DNA of 64,000 nt. Source: Saururus chinensis (lineage: Eukaryota > Streptophyta > Magnoliopsida > Piperales > Saururaceae). Each line of letters opens with the position of its first letter. Position 1 is the first letter of the stretch. Positions 34,992-46,501 of this stretch are shown one piece after another. Both the position numbers and the translations under genes were made by a program. Below the pieces are notes generated by a model. The model worked only from the letters and a program-made list of their open reading frames with translations. It did not search any database and was not told the DNA's origin. Where the stretch lies: NCBI GenBank assembly GCA_035235625.1, contig CP141144.1:47180014-47244013 (forward strand), written 5' to 3'.

Positions 34992-37742
34992 ATGTCGATA
35001 ATCCCTCTGGTTGCATCTGTGCTGAACATCTTGAATGTCTTTATCCAGCTGCCGTTTTTTGGGACGATTACTGGCGCCCATGAGGAGCTGGAAAGGCTGT
35101 CCAGTGCATACATATCCATCAACGCTGTCCTCGAGGACGCAGAGAAGAAGCAGCTCCAAGGCTCTGTTTTAAATGAATGGCTTCAAAGGCTCACGAGCAT
35201 CACCTATGAGCTGGATGACTTGTTGGATGAATGGCGGACCAAGGAGCTCCGGTCCCAGTTTGAGGAGAGTTGCGCCACCACTTGCATGAAGCAAATCAGT
35301 AAGTTATCCATACGTTGCTTTTGTGGGTTATGCTGTTGTCGATTCGATCCGCTGGTTGATCAGGCTGTTCTATCAGCTCATACTTGTGTTTTCAATATGA
35401 CGATGGGGATGCGTATGGGGAGAAGGCTGAGGCGAGTTAGGGAAAAGCTAGACATGATTTGCCACGAAAAAAATTGTTTCAATTTAGCTGCAGCTGAGAC
35501 AAGGGGAAACAATTTCCTAGACAGGGAGACGACCGCTATGAGGAATGAATTGGATCCACCCTTCGGTAGGGGGAGACAAACTAAAAGTATTGTCAGCAAG
35601 TTGACAAGTGAGAGAAGAAAACAGAAAGAGATCTATGTCCTGGCAATAGTTGGGATGGGAGGCGTAGGGAAGACTACTCTTGCCCAAATTGCTTACAACA
35701 ATGACACAGTACGCAAGTATTTTGACTTCACGTTCTGGATCTGTGTGTCTGATGACTTTGATGTGAAGAGACTCACCAGGGACATAGTAATTTCCATAGC
35801 TGGATCTTGCAATGGCTATGAGCTGATGAGCTTGGACCAGTTGCAACATCAGCTCCGACAGAAACTAGCAGGGAAGAGATTCTTACTTGTGCTTGATGAT
35901 GTATGCGACGACAACCTCAGCAAATGGGAAAGCTTCAAGCTGCCTCTTGGTAAGGGGAAACAAGGAACTAAAATAGTGCTCACGACTCGCCAACTCGATA
36001 TAGCGAAGACAATGGGTGCGACTGACCTCCTAAACCTGGAACCTTTGTCTAACAACCAAAGCTGGTTACTGTTCAAAAGCATTGCCTTCGCAAACAAGAA
36101 CATAGAGGACCATCCAGAACTGGCTTTTATAGGAAGGAAAATTGTGAAGAAGCTCAATGGATTGCCTCTGGCGGCAAAAGTTATCGGCGGAGTCATGCGA
36201 TGTAAAGAAACAAAGCAAGAATGGGAGGCTGTGCTACAGAATGATTTGTGGGAGGAGAGGGGAATTGAGCACAATGTTTTTCGGCCATTGTTGTTGAGCT
36301 ACTATGATCTTCCTTTGCCTCTGAAGCAATGTTTTGCCTATTGTTCTATGTTTCCAAAAGGATATCGGATAGAGAAAAACTACTTGATTAAGTTGTGGAT
36401 GGCTCAATCTTTCCTTGGCTCAAATGATTCAGGGTCGGACTTGGAAGGAACCGGCCACAAGTACTTCAATGACCTGATTCGGCGTTCATTGTTCCAACAG
36501 ATGAAACAAGATAACTCAGTGCCACATTTGGTTTGTTGCTCACTGCATGACCTGGTTCATGACATGGCCCAGTACATTTCAAGAAGAGAATGCCATGTCT
36601 TTGACAGGGAGAGCATGTGCGCTGACACTCCCAGCTATTGTCGCCACGCCTCAATACAAGTAAGTCCAGAAGTTGAAACTGTTCCAGCCTTCTTGTCCAG
36701 GATTAAAAATTTGAGAACCCTAGTGTTCCTTGGTGGTTCTTCAATAGAACTAATCGCTAGTAGTCTATTCTACCAACTCAAATTCCTAAGATCATTGGAC
36801 CTGAGCAATAGCCGGATCAAAGAGTTGCCTGGTTCAGTCAAAATGTTGATTCATCTGAGGTATTTGAACTTGTCAAAGACCCTGATTAAGAAGCTGCCAG
36901 AATCACTAGTTGTTTTATGTAATTTACAAACACTTCTGCTTGATGGATGCCCGGAGTTGTGCAGACTTCCTGAACGAATTGGCGAAATGGTTTCCCTGAG
37001 GCATCTTAGAGTCCAAAATACTCCCAAACTGAGATACCTGCCTGAAGGAGTAAAATGCTTGTATAGCCTTAGAAGCTTATCAAACTTCATTGTAGGCGGT
37101 AAAGGTCGATTAAAGATCGCAGGTTTGAAGAACCTTAATTTTCTCCGAGGTGAACTGCATATACATGGGCTGGAAAAAGTGGGAACTGTTGAGGAGGCCA
37201 CAGAAGCAGAACTGCTGACGAAGAAGAACATGTATCTATTACATTTACATACAACAGTTACGCCGAGGCAGAAGTGGAAAAGGTTAGGATCTGCAAAGAC
37301 AAAGAGGATGGAGCAAATATTTGAAGCACTTCAACCACATCAAAATCTTGTGGATCTAGGGTTGTATGAGTATATTGGTTCCCAGTTCCCTTCATGGATG
37401 ACAATGCTCACCAATCTATCTTCACTGACTTTGTACAACTGCAGAAAGTGTGTCCAACTTCCTCCACTGGGGATTTTGCCATCACTCAGAAGCATTTACA
37501 TACACGGGTTGGATAAGGTAAAGCATGTTGGTGCCGAATTTTATGGGAGTGAAGGCAGACAACAAAGGAGCACTTTTCCAAGGCTACAGGAGCTCTGCTT
37601 TGAAGATATGCCAAATTGGGAAAGTTGGGAGATGAGATGGGAGAATGGACAAGGGATGCCATCGCTGGAAAAAGTAGTCATCGGTAACTGCCCTCAGTTG
37701 AGTGTATTGCCAACAAAACTCCCTCTGTCATTTAGGCAATAA
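34992..37742 (+). CDS. CC-NB-LRR (CNL) disease-resistance protein, RGA-like, intact, 916 aa
   Basis: A single uninterrupted exon. CNL proteins act as intracellular immune receptors: the CC domain signals, the NB-ARC binds ADP/ATP, the LRR senses. Seen here: Rx-N type coiled-coil, residues about 5-165, with an EDVID-like YELDDLLDEW (72-81); P-loop GMGGVGKTTL (221-230); kinase-2 LLVLDDVC (298-305), with Cys where CNLs normally have Trp; RNBS-B GTKIVLTTR; GLPLAA (390-395); RNBS-D CFAYCSMFPKG; MHD position as VHD (522-524); LRRs from about 545 to the end. A Cys cluster CFCGLCCC sits at 109-116. The start is the first ATG and gives a complete Rx-N domain. At 916 aa it is shorter than typical RGA-type CNLs (1000-1200 aa), so some C-terminal LRRs may be lost. 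Its tandem paralogue is at 49976-58059. Confidence 0.92.
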   Translation: MSIIPLVASVLNILNVFIQLPFFGTITGAHEELERLSSAYISINAVLEDAEKKQLQGSVLNEWLQRLTSITYELDDLLDEWRTKELRSQFEESCATTCMKQISKLSIRCFCGLCCCRFDPLVDQAVLSAHTCVFNMTMGMRMGRRLRRVREKLDMICHEKNCFNLAAAETRGNNFLDRETTAMRNELDPPFGRGRQTKSIVSKLTSERRKQKEIYVLAIVGMGGVGKTTLAQIAYNNDTVRKYFDFTFWICVSDDFDVKRLTRDIVISIAGSCNGYELMSLDQLQHQLRQKLAGKRFLLVLDDVCDDNLSKWESFKLPLGKGKQGTKIVLTTRQLDIAKTMGATDLLNLEPLSNNQSWLLFKSIAFANKNIEDHPELAFIGRKIVKKLNGLPLAAKVIGGVMRCKETKQEWEAVLQNDLWEERGIEHNVFRPLLLSYYDLPLPLKQCFAYCSMFPKGYRIEKNYLIKLWMAQSFLGSNDSGSDLEGTGHKYFNDLIRRSLFQQMKQDNSVPHLVCCSLHDLVHDMAQYISRRECHVFDRESMCADTPSYCRHASIQVSPEVETVPAFLSRIKNLRTLVFLGGSSIELIASSLFYQLKFLRSLDLSNSRIKELPGSVKMLIHLRYLNLSKTLIKKLPESLVVLCNLQTLLLDGCPELCRLPERIGEMVSLRHLRVQNTPKLRYLPEGVKCLYSLRSLSNFIVGGKGRLKIAGLKNLNFLRGELHIHGLEKVGTVEEATEAELLTKKNMYLLHLHTTVTPRQKWKRLGSAKTKRMEQIFEALQPHQNLVDLGLYEYIGSQFPSWMTMLTNLSSLTLYNCRKCVQLPPLGILPSLRSIYIHGLDKVKHVGAEFYGSEGRQQRSTFPRLQELCFEDMPNWESWEMRWENGQGMPSLEKVVIGNCPQLSVLPTKLPLSFRQ

Positions 37743-38479
37743 TATGCTGGAATGGTGTGGAAAAGGCACTACTTTTATCAGTTCTGAATTGTGGCTGTAG
37801 CAGCCCAAAATAGATCAGTCACAAGTAACTTCGTGTGTTCTATGATTTGAATTATCATAATCATTGCCTTTACAAAGAACATGATCTAGTATACTCACTT
37901 GGCTCAAAGAATTACATCTCATTATACTTTAAACTTTCTTCCTTATAGCTAACTAGTCAACTAACCTTGCTTATTCATTTGCTTAATTGAAGCCCCCTAA
38001 GTGTCAGAAACAACCAATAGATGTTCATAGTTTTCACTTCATATATACTCTTGCTGTATAGTCTTGATACCATTCTTTAGTTTTTCATCTACTTGTACAG
38101 ATTCTAATATTTATTTCCACAGCCAACTCTTCACTACAGAAAGCCTGTTTATTTTTTGCCCTTACAGAAGAACCCGAGCTCACCTCCACAGCAAATTCTT
38201 AGACTCGACAAGCCAGCATAAATCAAACCCAAGAAATTCCATCAAAATTTGAGAAAATTTTTAATTATCTAGATGGCTTGCCCACGTATTAGCATCTAAG
38301 TTTTAACGTTCTTGAAAATCAATTCTTCATGTTTAGACGTTGGAAGTTCCCCTAAACAGCCATTAAATTAAATCCACGATCAACTTCTGTCACTTCAAAT
38401 CGTCCCACAAAATGATTCCTCAAAAATTTTCACAGTTTTGTATTTTGGTGTTTCAGCGGAGCAGCCATTGACGTTTGAT
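37743..38479. other. CNL1 3' flank shared with unit 2
   Basis: Colinear with 58060-58203, 59613-60042 and 60577-60800. It includes the probable 3' UTR of CNL1. No separate gene is supported. Confidence 0.6.
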
Positions 38480-38756
38480 TTAAAAATAAAAAATCCAATA
38501 TTTGTCAGCATTGCAAATACAGATATGTTTAGCTTTCACCCCATGTAAGAGAGTGTTGTAAGAACGAACGGAAACAACTGACTTGCCTAAATCAGCAGGC
38601 ACGGTGACCGTGAAGCCATCGGTTGTGCATGCTCCACTGGAGATGCCCTTTGCAGTTTGCCGGTTGAGCGAGTCGGTGACGGACAGCAAATCAGTGTCTT
38701 GGTTGTCCAAGTCCAACCAGCTCACGAGCACGACTTTGGGAAGTGCGACTGTGTGA
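38480..38756 (-). pseudogene. Unidentified coding-like fragment (possible exon remnant)
   Basis: A minus-strand open stretch of about 90 codons that is more GC-rich than its surroundings. It contains LPKVVLVSWLDLDNQDTD and GFTVTVPADLGKSVVSV and is preceded by a good acceptor site (cacacag at its upstream edge). I do not recognise the family. The same stretch is largely degraded in unit 2 (about 60840-60930), where only 'gcatggtgaccgtgatgaa' remains clear. A GC-rich stretch at 39642-39720 on the same strand ends in a GTGAGT donor whose phase would fit, with a hAT-like element lying between them; that link is only a guess. Confidence 0.3.
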
Positions 38757-38826
38757 GCCCAAGTTTTTCTTAGGCCATCGAATTTTAATTAAACGGTACC
38801 TGTTATTGTTATTAAGGGGGTATAGT

Positions 38827-39595
38827 CATGGAAGATTGTATCGATACGTATAAGAGTATCGATGATTATGGATATGAGTACGCGTTGATGATATACTTGG
38901 TACGTGCTAAAACGGGTATAAATCCTTTTATAAATATAAAAAAAATTATAACTAATAATATATCATTATAATACTTCTTTTAAAGCATAATAAAATCATA
39001 TAATGCCGTATCAACTGATACGGGTATTCTAAAATTAGTTCATTCATAACTATATATTATTGTGCTCTCCATCCCATATAAATTATTGGTCATTCTTTTC
39101 AATATTAAGTGCTTTAAAATTAATTAATTTTAAAAATAAATAATATACTTAATATGAGTTTAAGTTATATGTTTAAATAAATGTATATTTGTGGAGCACT
39201 ATATGTAAAACAAAAAATTATGTAAATTGTATGGACCTACCCGTATTGATCTCATATAACTTTAAAAATAAATTTTTTAATATAACTAAAATTTAAACTT
39301 TTAAAGAAGTTGGGTTTGAATTATGTATTTATTTTTAAGAAAAAAATTTGAAAAAAATTTTTTTTCAAAAAAAAATTAATTTTTTTAATTAAAAAATAAT
39401 TTTTTAAATAAAAAAATATTTTTAAAAATACTATATCGATACGTATCGGCCATATCGATACGGTACGCCCGATACAGCCGGTACGTATCGGTATTTCCTG
39501 TGGGGGCGTATCGCCCCCCGTACCGTACCGGTATCGACCGATACGGGTGCGTATCGGCCAATATGCACCCGTATCGGCCGATACGGCCTTCCATG
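38827..39595. mobile_element. hAT-like non-autonomous element, copy A
   Basis: Terminal inverted repeats CATGGAAG...CTTCCATG, flanked by an 8-bp duplication ggtatagt (38819-38826) / ggtatggt (39596-39603). Eight base pairs is the hAT signature. One subterminal region is packed with CGATACGG / GTATCGGCC words in both directions, like the binding-site clusters of hAT transposases. 769 bp, no transposase. Confidence 0.8.
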
Positions 39596-39751
39596 GGTAT
39601 GGTACACGGCCCGCGTATGTGAGTTGGATTTGACGACTCACCGTACCTCGGCTCATGCAAGTTGGCCTGCTGCCAAGGCGGCCATTGTCGCCAGAAATGC
39701 GAACCATGAGCCTGAACACGATGAATGACTAATTGAATTGCCAAAATTCAC
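39596..39751. other. Spacer between the two CNL duplication units
   Basis: Lies between the end of unit 1 and the start of unit 2 and holds the GC-rich stretch noted with the minus-strand fragment at 38480-38756. Confidence 0.5.
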
Positions 39752-40334
39752 TTGGCATACTTTATCCACATGGGATATGGCGTTTTGGGTTGGAGCAATA
39801 TTTGGGATGTTATTTTCAAACTTTGTAGACGTCATGGGATGGAGATCCTCACCCTCTCAGAGCACCGTATGTCCTGCTATATATCTCCTCAAACATATAC
39901 AAAGCTAGGGGTGGCCACCCACGGCGGCGGCCAGGGCCTGCCCCGGCCTATTGGGTCCCCTCATGGGGAGAAGGAAGGATTGGCCTAACCCGCGACCCCT
40001 TAAGAGGGGCTATGGGCCGGGCTGCCCCACCAAGCCAACTTTGGTGAATCAGTCCGCTGGTTATCCTTCAATTTTTCATATTTTAAAAATACCTAATCAC
40101 AAGTGAGTAGTCAAGGGAGTGGGGTTTTATACTCACGACACAGGGACCTCAACTTCATTAAGCTTATTTTGGCCATCCCATCAACATCCCAGTGGTCAAC
40201 CATGTTCTACTTAGTTAATAAAAAGATTTAAGTGTGCAAATGGGGACTTTCTTTCAAGAAAATTTTTTTTAGAAGTTGGGACTTTGAGATATGTTCACAA
40301 ACGGTTATAATTTTTTTCTACTCTAGAGACTTAG
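39752..40334. repeat. Start of CNL duplication unit 2
   Basis: Colinear with 22970-23430. It starts inside the right half of the Harbinger MITE described for unit 1. Between 39905 and 40080 it carries a GC-rich insert (ggggtggccacccacgg...) of about 170 bp that unit 1 lacks. Confidence 0.75.
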
Positions 40335-43300
40335 TGTCATGACCCGGATTTTTAAAACTTTTTTTAAATAAATTATATGCGTTAAATCACAATAATTTTT
40401 TTTCTTAAACACAAAATAAATCATCCGATTAATATATTCAGGTCATGATAACTGAGGTTCACAAATACGAATATCAAAACATATGATATTATTACACGTG
40501 TCAAAATTGGATAAACAGCAGGTTAACCCTCTAAGTACAAGTCCGTCATCTATTCGAAAATAAACAAACAAGTAAAGTTGGCTCTCATGTCAGTAATCAC
40601 AATTACTTACATGATTGCAGAAGTAAGAAATTAGATCCCACTAGTGCAATATCGTCCTCAAACACCCACCAACGTCTCAATCTTACAACGTCCCCATCTA
40701 AAGAACCTGCAAGCAAATAAGACCAAACAGGCAACAAAACATCTCCTCCTCTTGGAGTATTCAAAAGAATAAAAGTATTATTTAATATTTTTTGGATCAG
40801 GCCAACATCACTCGATGTTAATTGCCTACATACTCATCAGACAATATCTCTAATGTTTCCAACAAGATCGGATCCAAACGTAGTTCTGCCTAAACTACAC
40901 TATACTAAGAAGCATAGCATCACACATGCAATACTTAAGTATTTTAAAGCAACCTACATTTTATGCAAGTCCTTTAATCGTTCCACTTGTTCTAATTAAA
41001 CAAACAATATCAAACAATGTTATTAATTATCTCTCGAACTATTATTCGATAATTAATATGTCCGTCTAATCCCAATGACAGATATACTCATCATATGTCA
41101 ACCTAAGTGATAAATGATAACGAAACACCGTGGAATCCACCAAGCCCCTAGAATCCACCAGGAAGTATCATCACCCCTCCTAGCCCACGAATGACCTAAT
41201 CGGAGTAGAAGGGCATAGCCCACAACTGCACCTAAATAGAAGTGGCGAGAAAAGCCAACCAAGCAGGATGTCAGCTAATCCAATTGCGTGTACACTAAAA
41301 GATCCTCAATAGATCTATGGTGAGCCCGACTCATGCAGAGCTCCTTCCAATGGGGAGGTGCAACTACACGGTCAAATCAGCAGCTCCTCAATAGAGCTAA
41401 AACTCAGGAAACCATTCTGAACCCTATCTTGCTCATCTATAAGCCAGGATTCCGAATGTCTATCCCAAACCCTATTAGTCCCTTCTAGACTAGGGTTTAA
41501 AACTCGAAACTGCCATCGGTTCATCAACCAAGGCTTAGCGTCAGGTCAAAGGCGTTGTTCACTGTATGAACTAGTCCCAGACCCCTCTAAGGTATTTTAG
41601 TCTTTATCTTAAGTAGGTGTTCTCGCCCAATCCAAAGCTATCCACCCAAACAATTATTTTTTCAATAATCTCCTATTAATGATAAGTTACTATCACAACA
41701 TCAATATCAAAATTTGAAACAAAGAATAACATAAATAATTAGAACCACAAAGGTCCAAGCATATCATAATATCAATAATCAAATTCAATAATGATATTAT
41801 AATTACTCGAGCTCTCGTGCCCTAACCCTCCTTGGGTTAACTTATTAAATCTCTTAAAAAAACTCATCATAATGCACCTAAGGCATTAAGGTAATTATCC
41901 AACATTGAATATGGTCCTCTCTGCTCTCGGGTAAGTCTCTAACCTCTCAAAAGGTTTCAATATCACATTAGCCCGTTAATAACATCCACGTGAATACGGG
42001 ACGGTTTACATAAAGGTATTTCTGTCATTTTGTTCAGGGCTTCCCTGAACCTCAATGGATCCAAAACTAATCTCAAGGTTTAGATCTTGATGTTATAAAC
42101 CCGAGAAAATTTCCTTGCTGCTTAACGGGGTCATAAACCCCTAGAACCGACCCCGGTTTAATTAATCATTTTACCTTAATCCTAGGGGTAGAACAGTCAA
42201 TTATTTACAAACTGGGATTTTCCCCCACCTTGTAGATTGGTCTAAATTTAGGTTACCCATTACAATCTCATTGAGAATTTTTCCAATTTTTAAGATCACT
42301 CTTAGGCCATTGAACCGGAGCCCCAAACTCAGGTAAGTAGTTTTCACACGATAATTTTACTACAAAGGTTAAAAGGATAATTTTACAATCACTGGGATTT
42401 TTTACCAATTTAAAACTTGGTCAAAATACTCCCACACTATTGGGGTCTTTAAGTATTTTTCTAGAATTTTGTTGACACTTTTAGCCTCTTGAACCAGACC
42501 CAGTTCAGTCCATTCTTTCGTCTTTTTTTTCAAACCGAACCGATTTAGTTTGGGTTGATGACCCGCAACGCGGGTCGTCTTCCCCGCATCCAGCTAGTGG
42601 CGGAAACGCCTCTAGAGATGCCGCCCCCGGCCGCCACGGCAAGGCATGCCACCCTTTTTTTCCGTTCTGCTGCAAATCAACGAAAATGACCGCCAACCAC
42701 TCATCATGGCCTGGCGAGGGACTGGATCAACCAGACCGCCATCGCACGGCGTGTCTTGATGCCCAAATCCCATCGCAGGCCGTCAACATGCAGGAAGCAT
42801 GCCTTCGACTGTTCCCTTTTTTTTCCTACTGTGATGACCCGGCGACAGCCGATCCGCCGCTGCCAAGGCCGCCGGATCCAAGGCCTCCGCGGCCAAGTCC
42901 AGGGCCGACACGGCCCTCCCGCAATGGGTCCAACCACTGGCAGTCAGCCGGTGACCGGCCGGCAGTCAGAAAACAAACACAGTACAATGAAAGTGAACAG
43001 TGATTGCAGAAATCACTATTCATATCATTTACAAAAATGATTTATATTTTAATAATAAAATATCTCTAATCTCGATTTAAAACCCTACCTCGAAGGCCGA
43101 GTTGTCATCGATTCACCATCGCCAACGCTTCACAGGAGTCTCGCCAAAAAATTCCCTCCTTTCTTTCGCCGTCCAAAAGCTCCCCCAAAAAGCCCTAATT
43201 CTTTATTTTTATAGGCATGAGATTAGGGCTCCTAATCCCATGAGAAATTGGGCCAAAATCTCTTCAATTCAGTAACTAAATTGGGCCCAAAAACACTATT

Positions 43301-43603
43301 TTAAAATACTAATTCATTGGCCCTATATAGTGACTTAAACGGACAATTCGCGCATCTAATTCGGGTAAATGGGCCCTACATGATATGTTTAACTTCGAAT
43401 GTTCGTATCTCCCTCATCCGAACTCCTATTCACGTGTTCTTGGTGGCATTTTGAAGCTCAATCTATCTACTTTTTAATAGAATTAGTTTAAACCACAAGT
43501 TCTATCTAGGGAGGAAATTATTTTACTAATAATGTCAATAGCTCAAACACCCTATTTTCCACGTATTTAATTTTTAAAACCTAGGAAAATTAACGATATT
43601 ACA
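40335..43603. mobile_element. 3.3-kb LTR-only (solo LTR) insertion in unit 2
   Basis: TGTCATGACCCGG...GATATTACA, flanked by a perfect 5-bp duplication CTTAG (40330-40334, 43604-43608). No second LTR, primer site or protein domain. Its last part resembles 58980-59581, a truncated relative. Long LTRs with TG...TTACA ends suggest a Tekay/Del-type gypsy parent, by inference. The GC-rich patch at 42.5-43.0 kb gives chance open frames only. Confidence 0.8.
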
Positions 43604-43608
43604 CTTAG

Positions 43609-44082
43609 AATCCACAGCTTAAATCAATCGATAGCTGATATTTTTACTCTATTTTTTTTATACTAAAAACCTACTACGATATTTAATTAGATAGGGAAGG
43701 TAAATCATACTTTGATAAAAGAGAGATTCACTTTTAATAATCTAATAAGAAGCTGAAATAGGCTTTTGATGTAAACAAAATATAGTAGAAATATCATTTT
43801 CCAAATTAAAATAATGGGTTAGCTAAAGGAAGCTGGCCAAGGAGACAATGGACGACTTTTTGAAACCTCAACAACGGTATCAATGGACTTGGTGCAAGAG
43901 CAAACCAATGGCTTGGAAGACCTACTGCAACATTATGTTATTTGTTGCGATAAATGGACCTAATTCTTCATTTCCTTGGGAAGTACTTTTTATGCTTTAC
44001 ATTTACAATGAGCTTAGTATAAGCCTCACATAAGAGCCCTTGATATTTAATATCAATGGCGCATATGCTAATGTATGTTAGC
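43609..44082. repeat. CNL unit 2, shared upstream segment (first part)
   Basis: Colinear with 29716-30100 of unit 1. Interrupted by the copia relic and continued at 46702. Confidence 0.75.
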
Positions 44083-44277
44083 TGAAGAGGATTTGAATAG
44101 CAAATGTATAATGGTGTTGTACAACATATATATAGGGAAGACCCTAAGATATAGATCTAGGGTAAATCCCATAAGAATATTACATACGATTACATATCCC
44201 ATGAGAATATTAAAGATAATTACATGCCATGAAGGAAGAGTCAAATGCTGGAAAGAAAAAATTTGATTCCCTTAATA
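44083..44277 (-). repeat. LTR of the copia relic (downstream LTR on its own strand)
   Basis: 195 bp; ends match the 46502 copy with about 93 % identity. Confidence 0.85.
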
Positions 44278-44493
44278 CGCCCCTGCAAACTCAAGACGGG
44301 TGAGTAGCCATGAGTTTGGTAGTGAGAGCCTAAAACTGAGTGATGGGAAGTGGCTAAGTAAATATGTCGGAAGTTGGTCTTTGGATGATACATGGTGAAT
44401 CTACATATAACCAGCTAGAACTTGCTCCAAAATGTAGTGATGATCAATTTCAATGTGCTTGGTGCGAGCATGAAAAACCGGGTTGGCTATGAG

Positions 44494-45247
44494 CATGGAA
44501 GGCCGTATCGGTCGATATGGCACCATATTGACCGATACATACCCGTATCGGTCTCAACCGATACGTACCTATATCGGTCTCAACTGATACAGGTACGAGG
44601 GGTGATACACCCCCACACCGAATTACGATACATATCAATCGTACCATATCGATACGGCCGATAAGTATCGATATGGTATTTAAAAATTAATTTTTAAATT
44701 TTTAAAAATTCAAAAAAAAAATTGAAATTTTTTCCTTGAAAACAAAAATACAATTCAAACCCAACTTTTTTGAAAGTTTATATTTTTGTTATATTAAAAT
44801 TAATATTTTTAAAGTTATATGAGATGAATACGGGTAGGTCCATGCAATTTACATAATTATTTTTTTATATATAGTACTCCACAAATATACATTTATTTAA
44901 ACATATAACTTAGACTCATATTAAATATATTATTTATTTTTAAAATAAACTAATTTTAGAGTACTTAATATATGAAAGAATGAGCAATAATTTGTATGGG
45001 ATGGAGAACATAATAGTGCATGGTTCCAAATAAACTAATTTTAGAATATCTGTAACGGTTAATACGGAATTCTACAGTCTTATTATGCCTTAAAAGAAGT
45101 ATTATAATGATATATTATTAATTATAATATTTTTTTATGTTTATAAAAGAGTTTACACCCATTTCGGCACATACCAAGCGTATCATCGGTGCGTACCCGT
45201 ATCCATAGTCATTGATACTCTCATGCGTATCGATACGGCCTTCTATG
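44494..45247. mobile_element. hAT-like non-autonomous element, copy B, inside the copia relic
   Basis: Terminal inverted repeats CATGGAAGGCCGTATCG / CATAGAAGGCCGTATCG. Flanks gctatgag / gttgtgag form an 8-bp duplication with two changes. 754 bp, same family as 38827-39595 but in the opposite orientation. Nesting shows it arrived after the copia insertion. Confidence 0.8.
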
Positions 45248-46501
45248 GTTGTGAGAGCAATGGCAGATTGATTGTCACACCATAGTGTGGGTGTAGTGGT
45301 GGAGGAGATGTCGAGGAACTTGAGAATCATGGAGACCCAGACAATCTTTGTGGCAGTGGACATGAGTGCACGGTACTCGGCTTCAGTGGATGAGCGAGCA
45401 ACTATAGCTTGCTTTTTAGACTTCCAAATGATGAGGTTAGGACCCATGAAGATACAGTACCTGGTGACATGAGGGTCACCGGCCCAGTCAGAATTGGAGT
45501 AGGCAATGAGGGTACAAGGCTTGGGTCGTAAGAGGATGCTATGGGAGAGAATACTAGAGGATCCACTTAACGACCGCATAGTGAGCAATGGAGGGGTTAT
45601 GCATATGCTGGAAAACATAATTCACAGAATAGAAAATGTCTGGTCGGGTGTTGGTGAGGTATTGGAAAGCACCAACGATGCTCTTGTAGTGGGACGGGTT
45701 AGGGAATAGGGGTTCAGTGGGAGAGGTGGGGGTTTATTTGTGGCGGGTAGGTATGGGAGTAGGTTTGCAGTGGTCCATACAGGCATGATGGAGGATGTCT
45801 CGAGCATAGTGGGTTTGTGAGAGGAAGAGACCACTTGGGGTAGTAGTGAATTCAATACCAAGGAAAGGATGAAGGAGCGGCTTGCTGGAGTTGGAGAGCT
45901 GCTTCTTCGGCTAGGAGGAGATTCCATAGTTTGGCAAGAGGGACAAGGGTGCCTCGAGCTTGAATGCTAGCGGCGAAGGCAGCATAGTCAAGAGGGAGTT
46001 TGATGGAGTAAGTCATTGACCAGAACACTGACGACAGTCAGCTGGTCGACCAACTGGTGAATCTGGTCAAGATAGGCCGCCATGCTGGTTGGGCCAAAGC
46101 GGCAGTGGCAATGACGGGGCTGTCCCATGAGGTGGATAACGGTTGTTGGAAAGGTAAACAAGTATCTAGCAGCGATAGCAGTCCAGAGGGCGGCCGCAGT
46201 GGTTTAGGTGAGAAAGTGGAGGCGGAGGGTCGGCTCGATGGTGGTGCAAAAAAACACGAGCAGATAGTGGACAATGAGGCGACAGAAGGTGATGGGATCG
46301 ATGCAGCAGATGAGAGGGACATGGGGAGTAATGAGAACCGGGAAAGGGTGATGTACATATACTAAGAGGGAGAGGGAACAATGAGAGTTCCAACGCAAGG
46401 TGAGGGGCTCGAGGGGTGACAGAGAAAAGATAGTGGGAAGGGAGGGCCTCACGGTATGTTGGGAAGAGGAAGGGCTTTAGCCTGATCTGGCTTAGATACC
46501 A

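Noticed and set aside
35378-36274. Minus-strand open frames of 70-140 codons across the CNL genes
   Set aside because: Antisense shadows of the conserved NB-ARC coding sequence; the same shadows appear in both paralogues.
40335-40360. Possible shared family between the TRIM-like LTR start (TGTCATGACCCGCC) and the 3.3-kb LTR start (TGTCATGACCCGG)
   Set aside because: Similarity stops after about 12 bases; interior and 3' ends differ.
42505-43040. Pro/Arg-rich small frames
   Set aside because: GC-rich patch within the 3.3-kb solo LTR; no domain.
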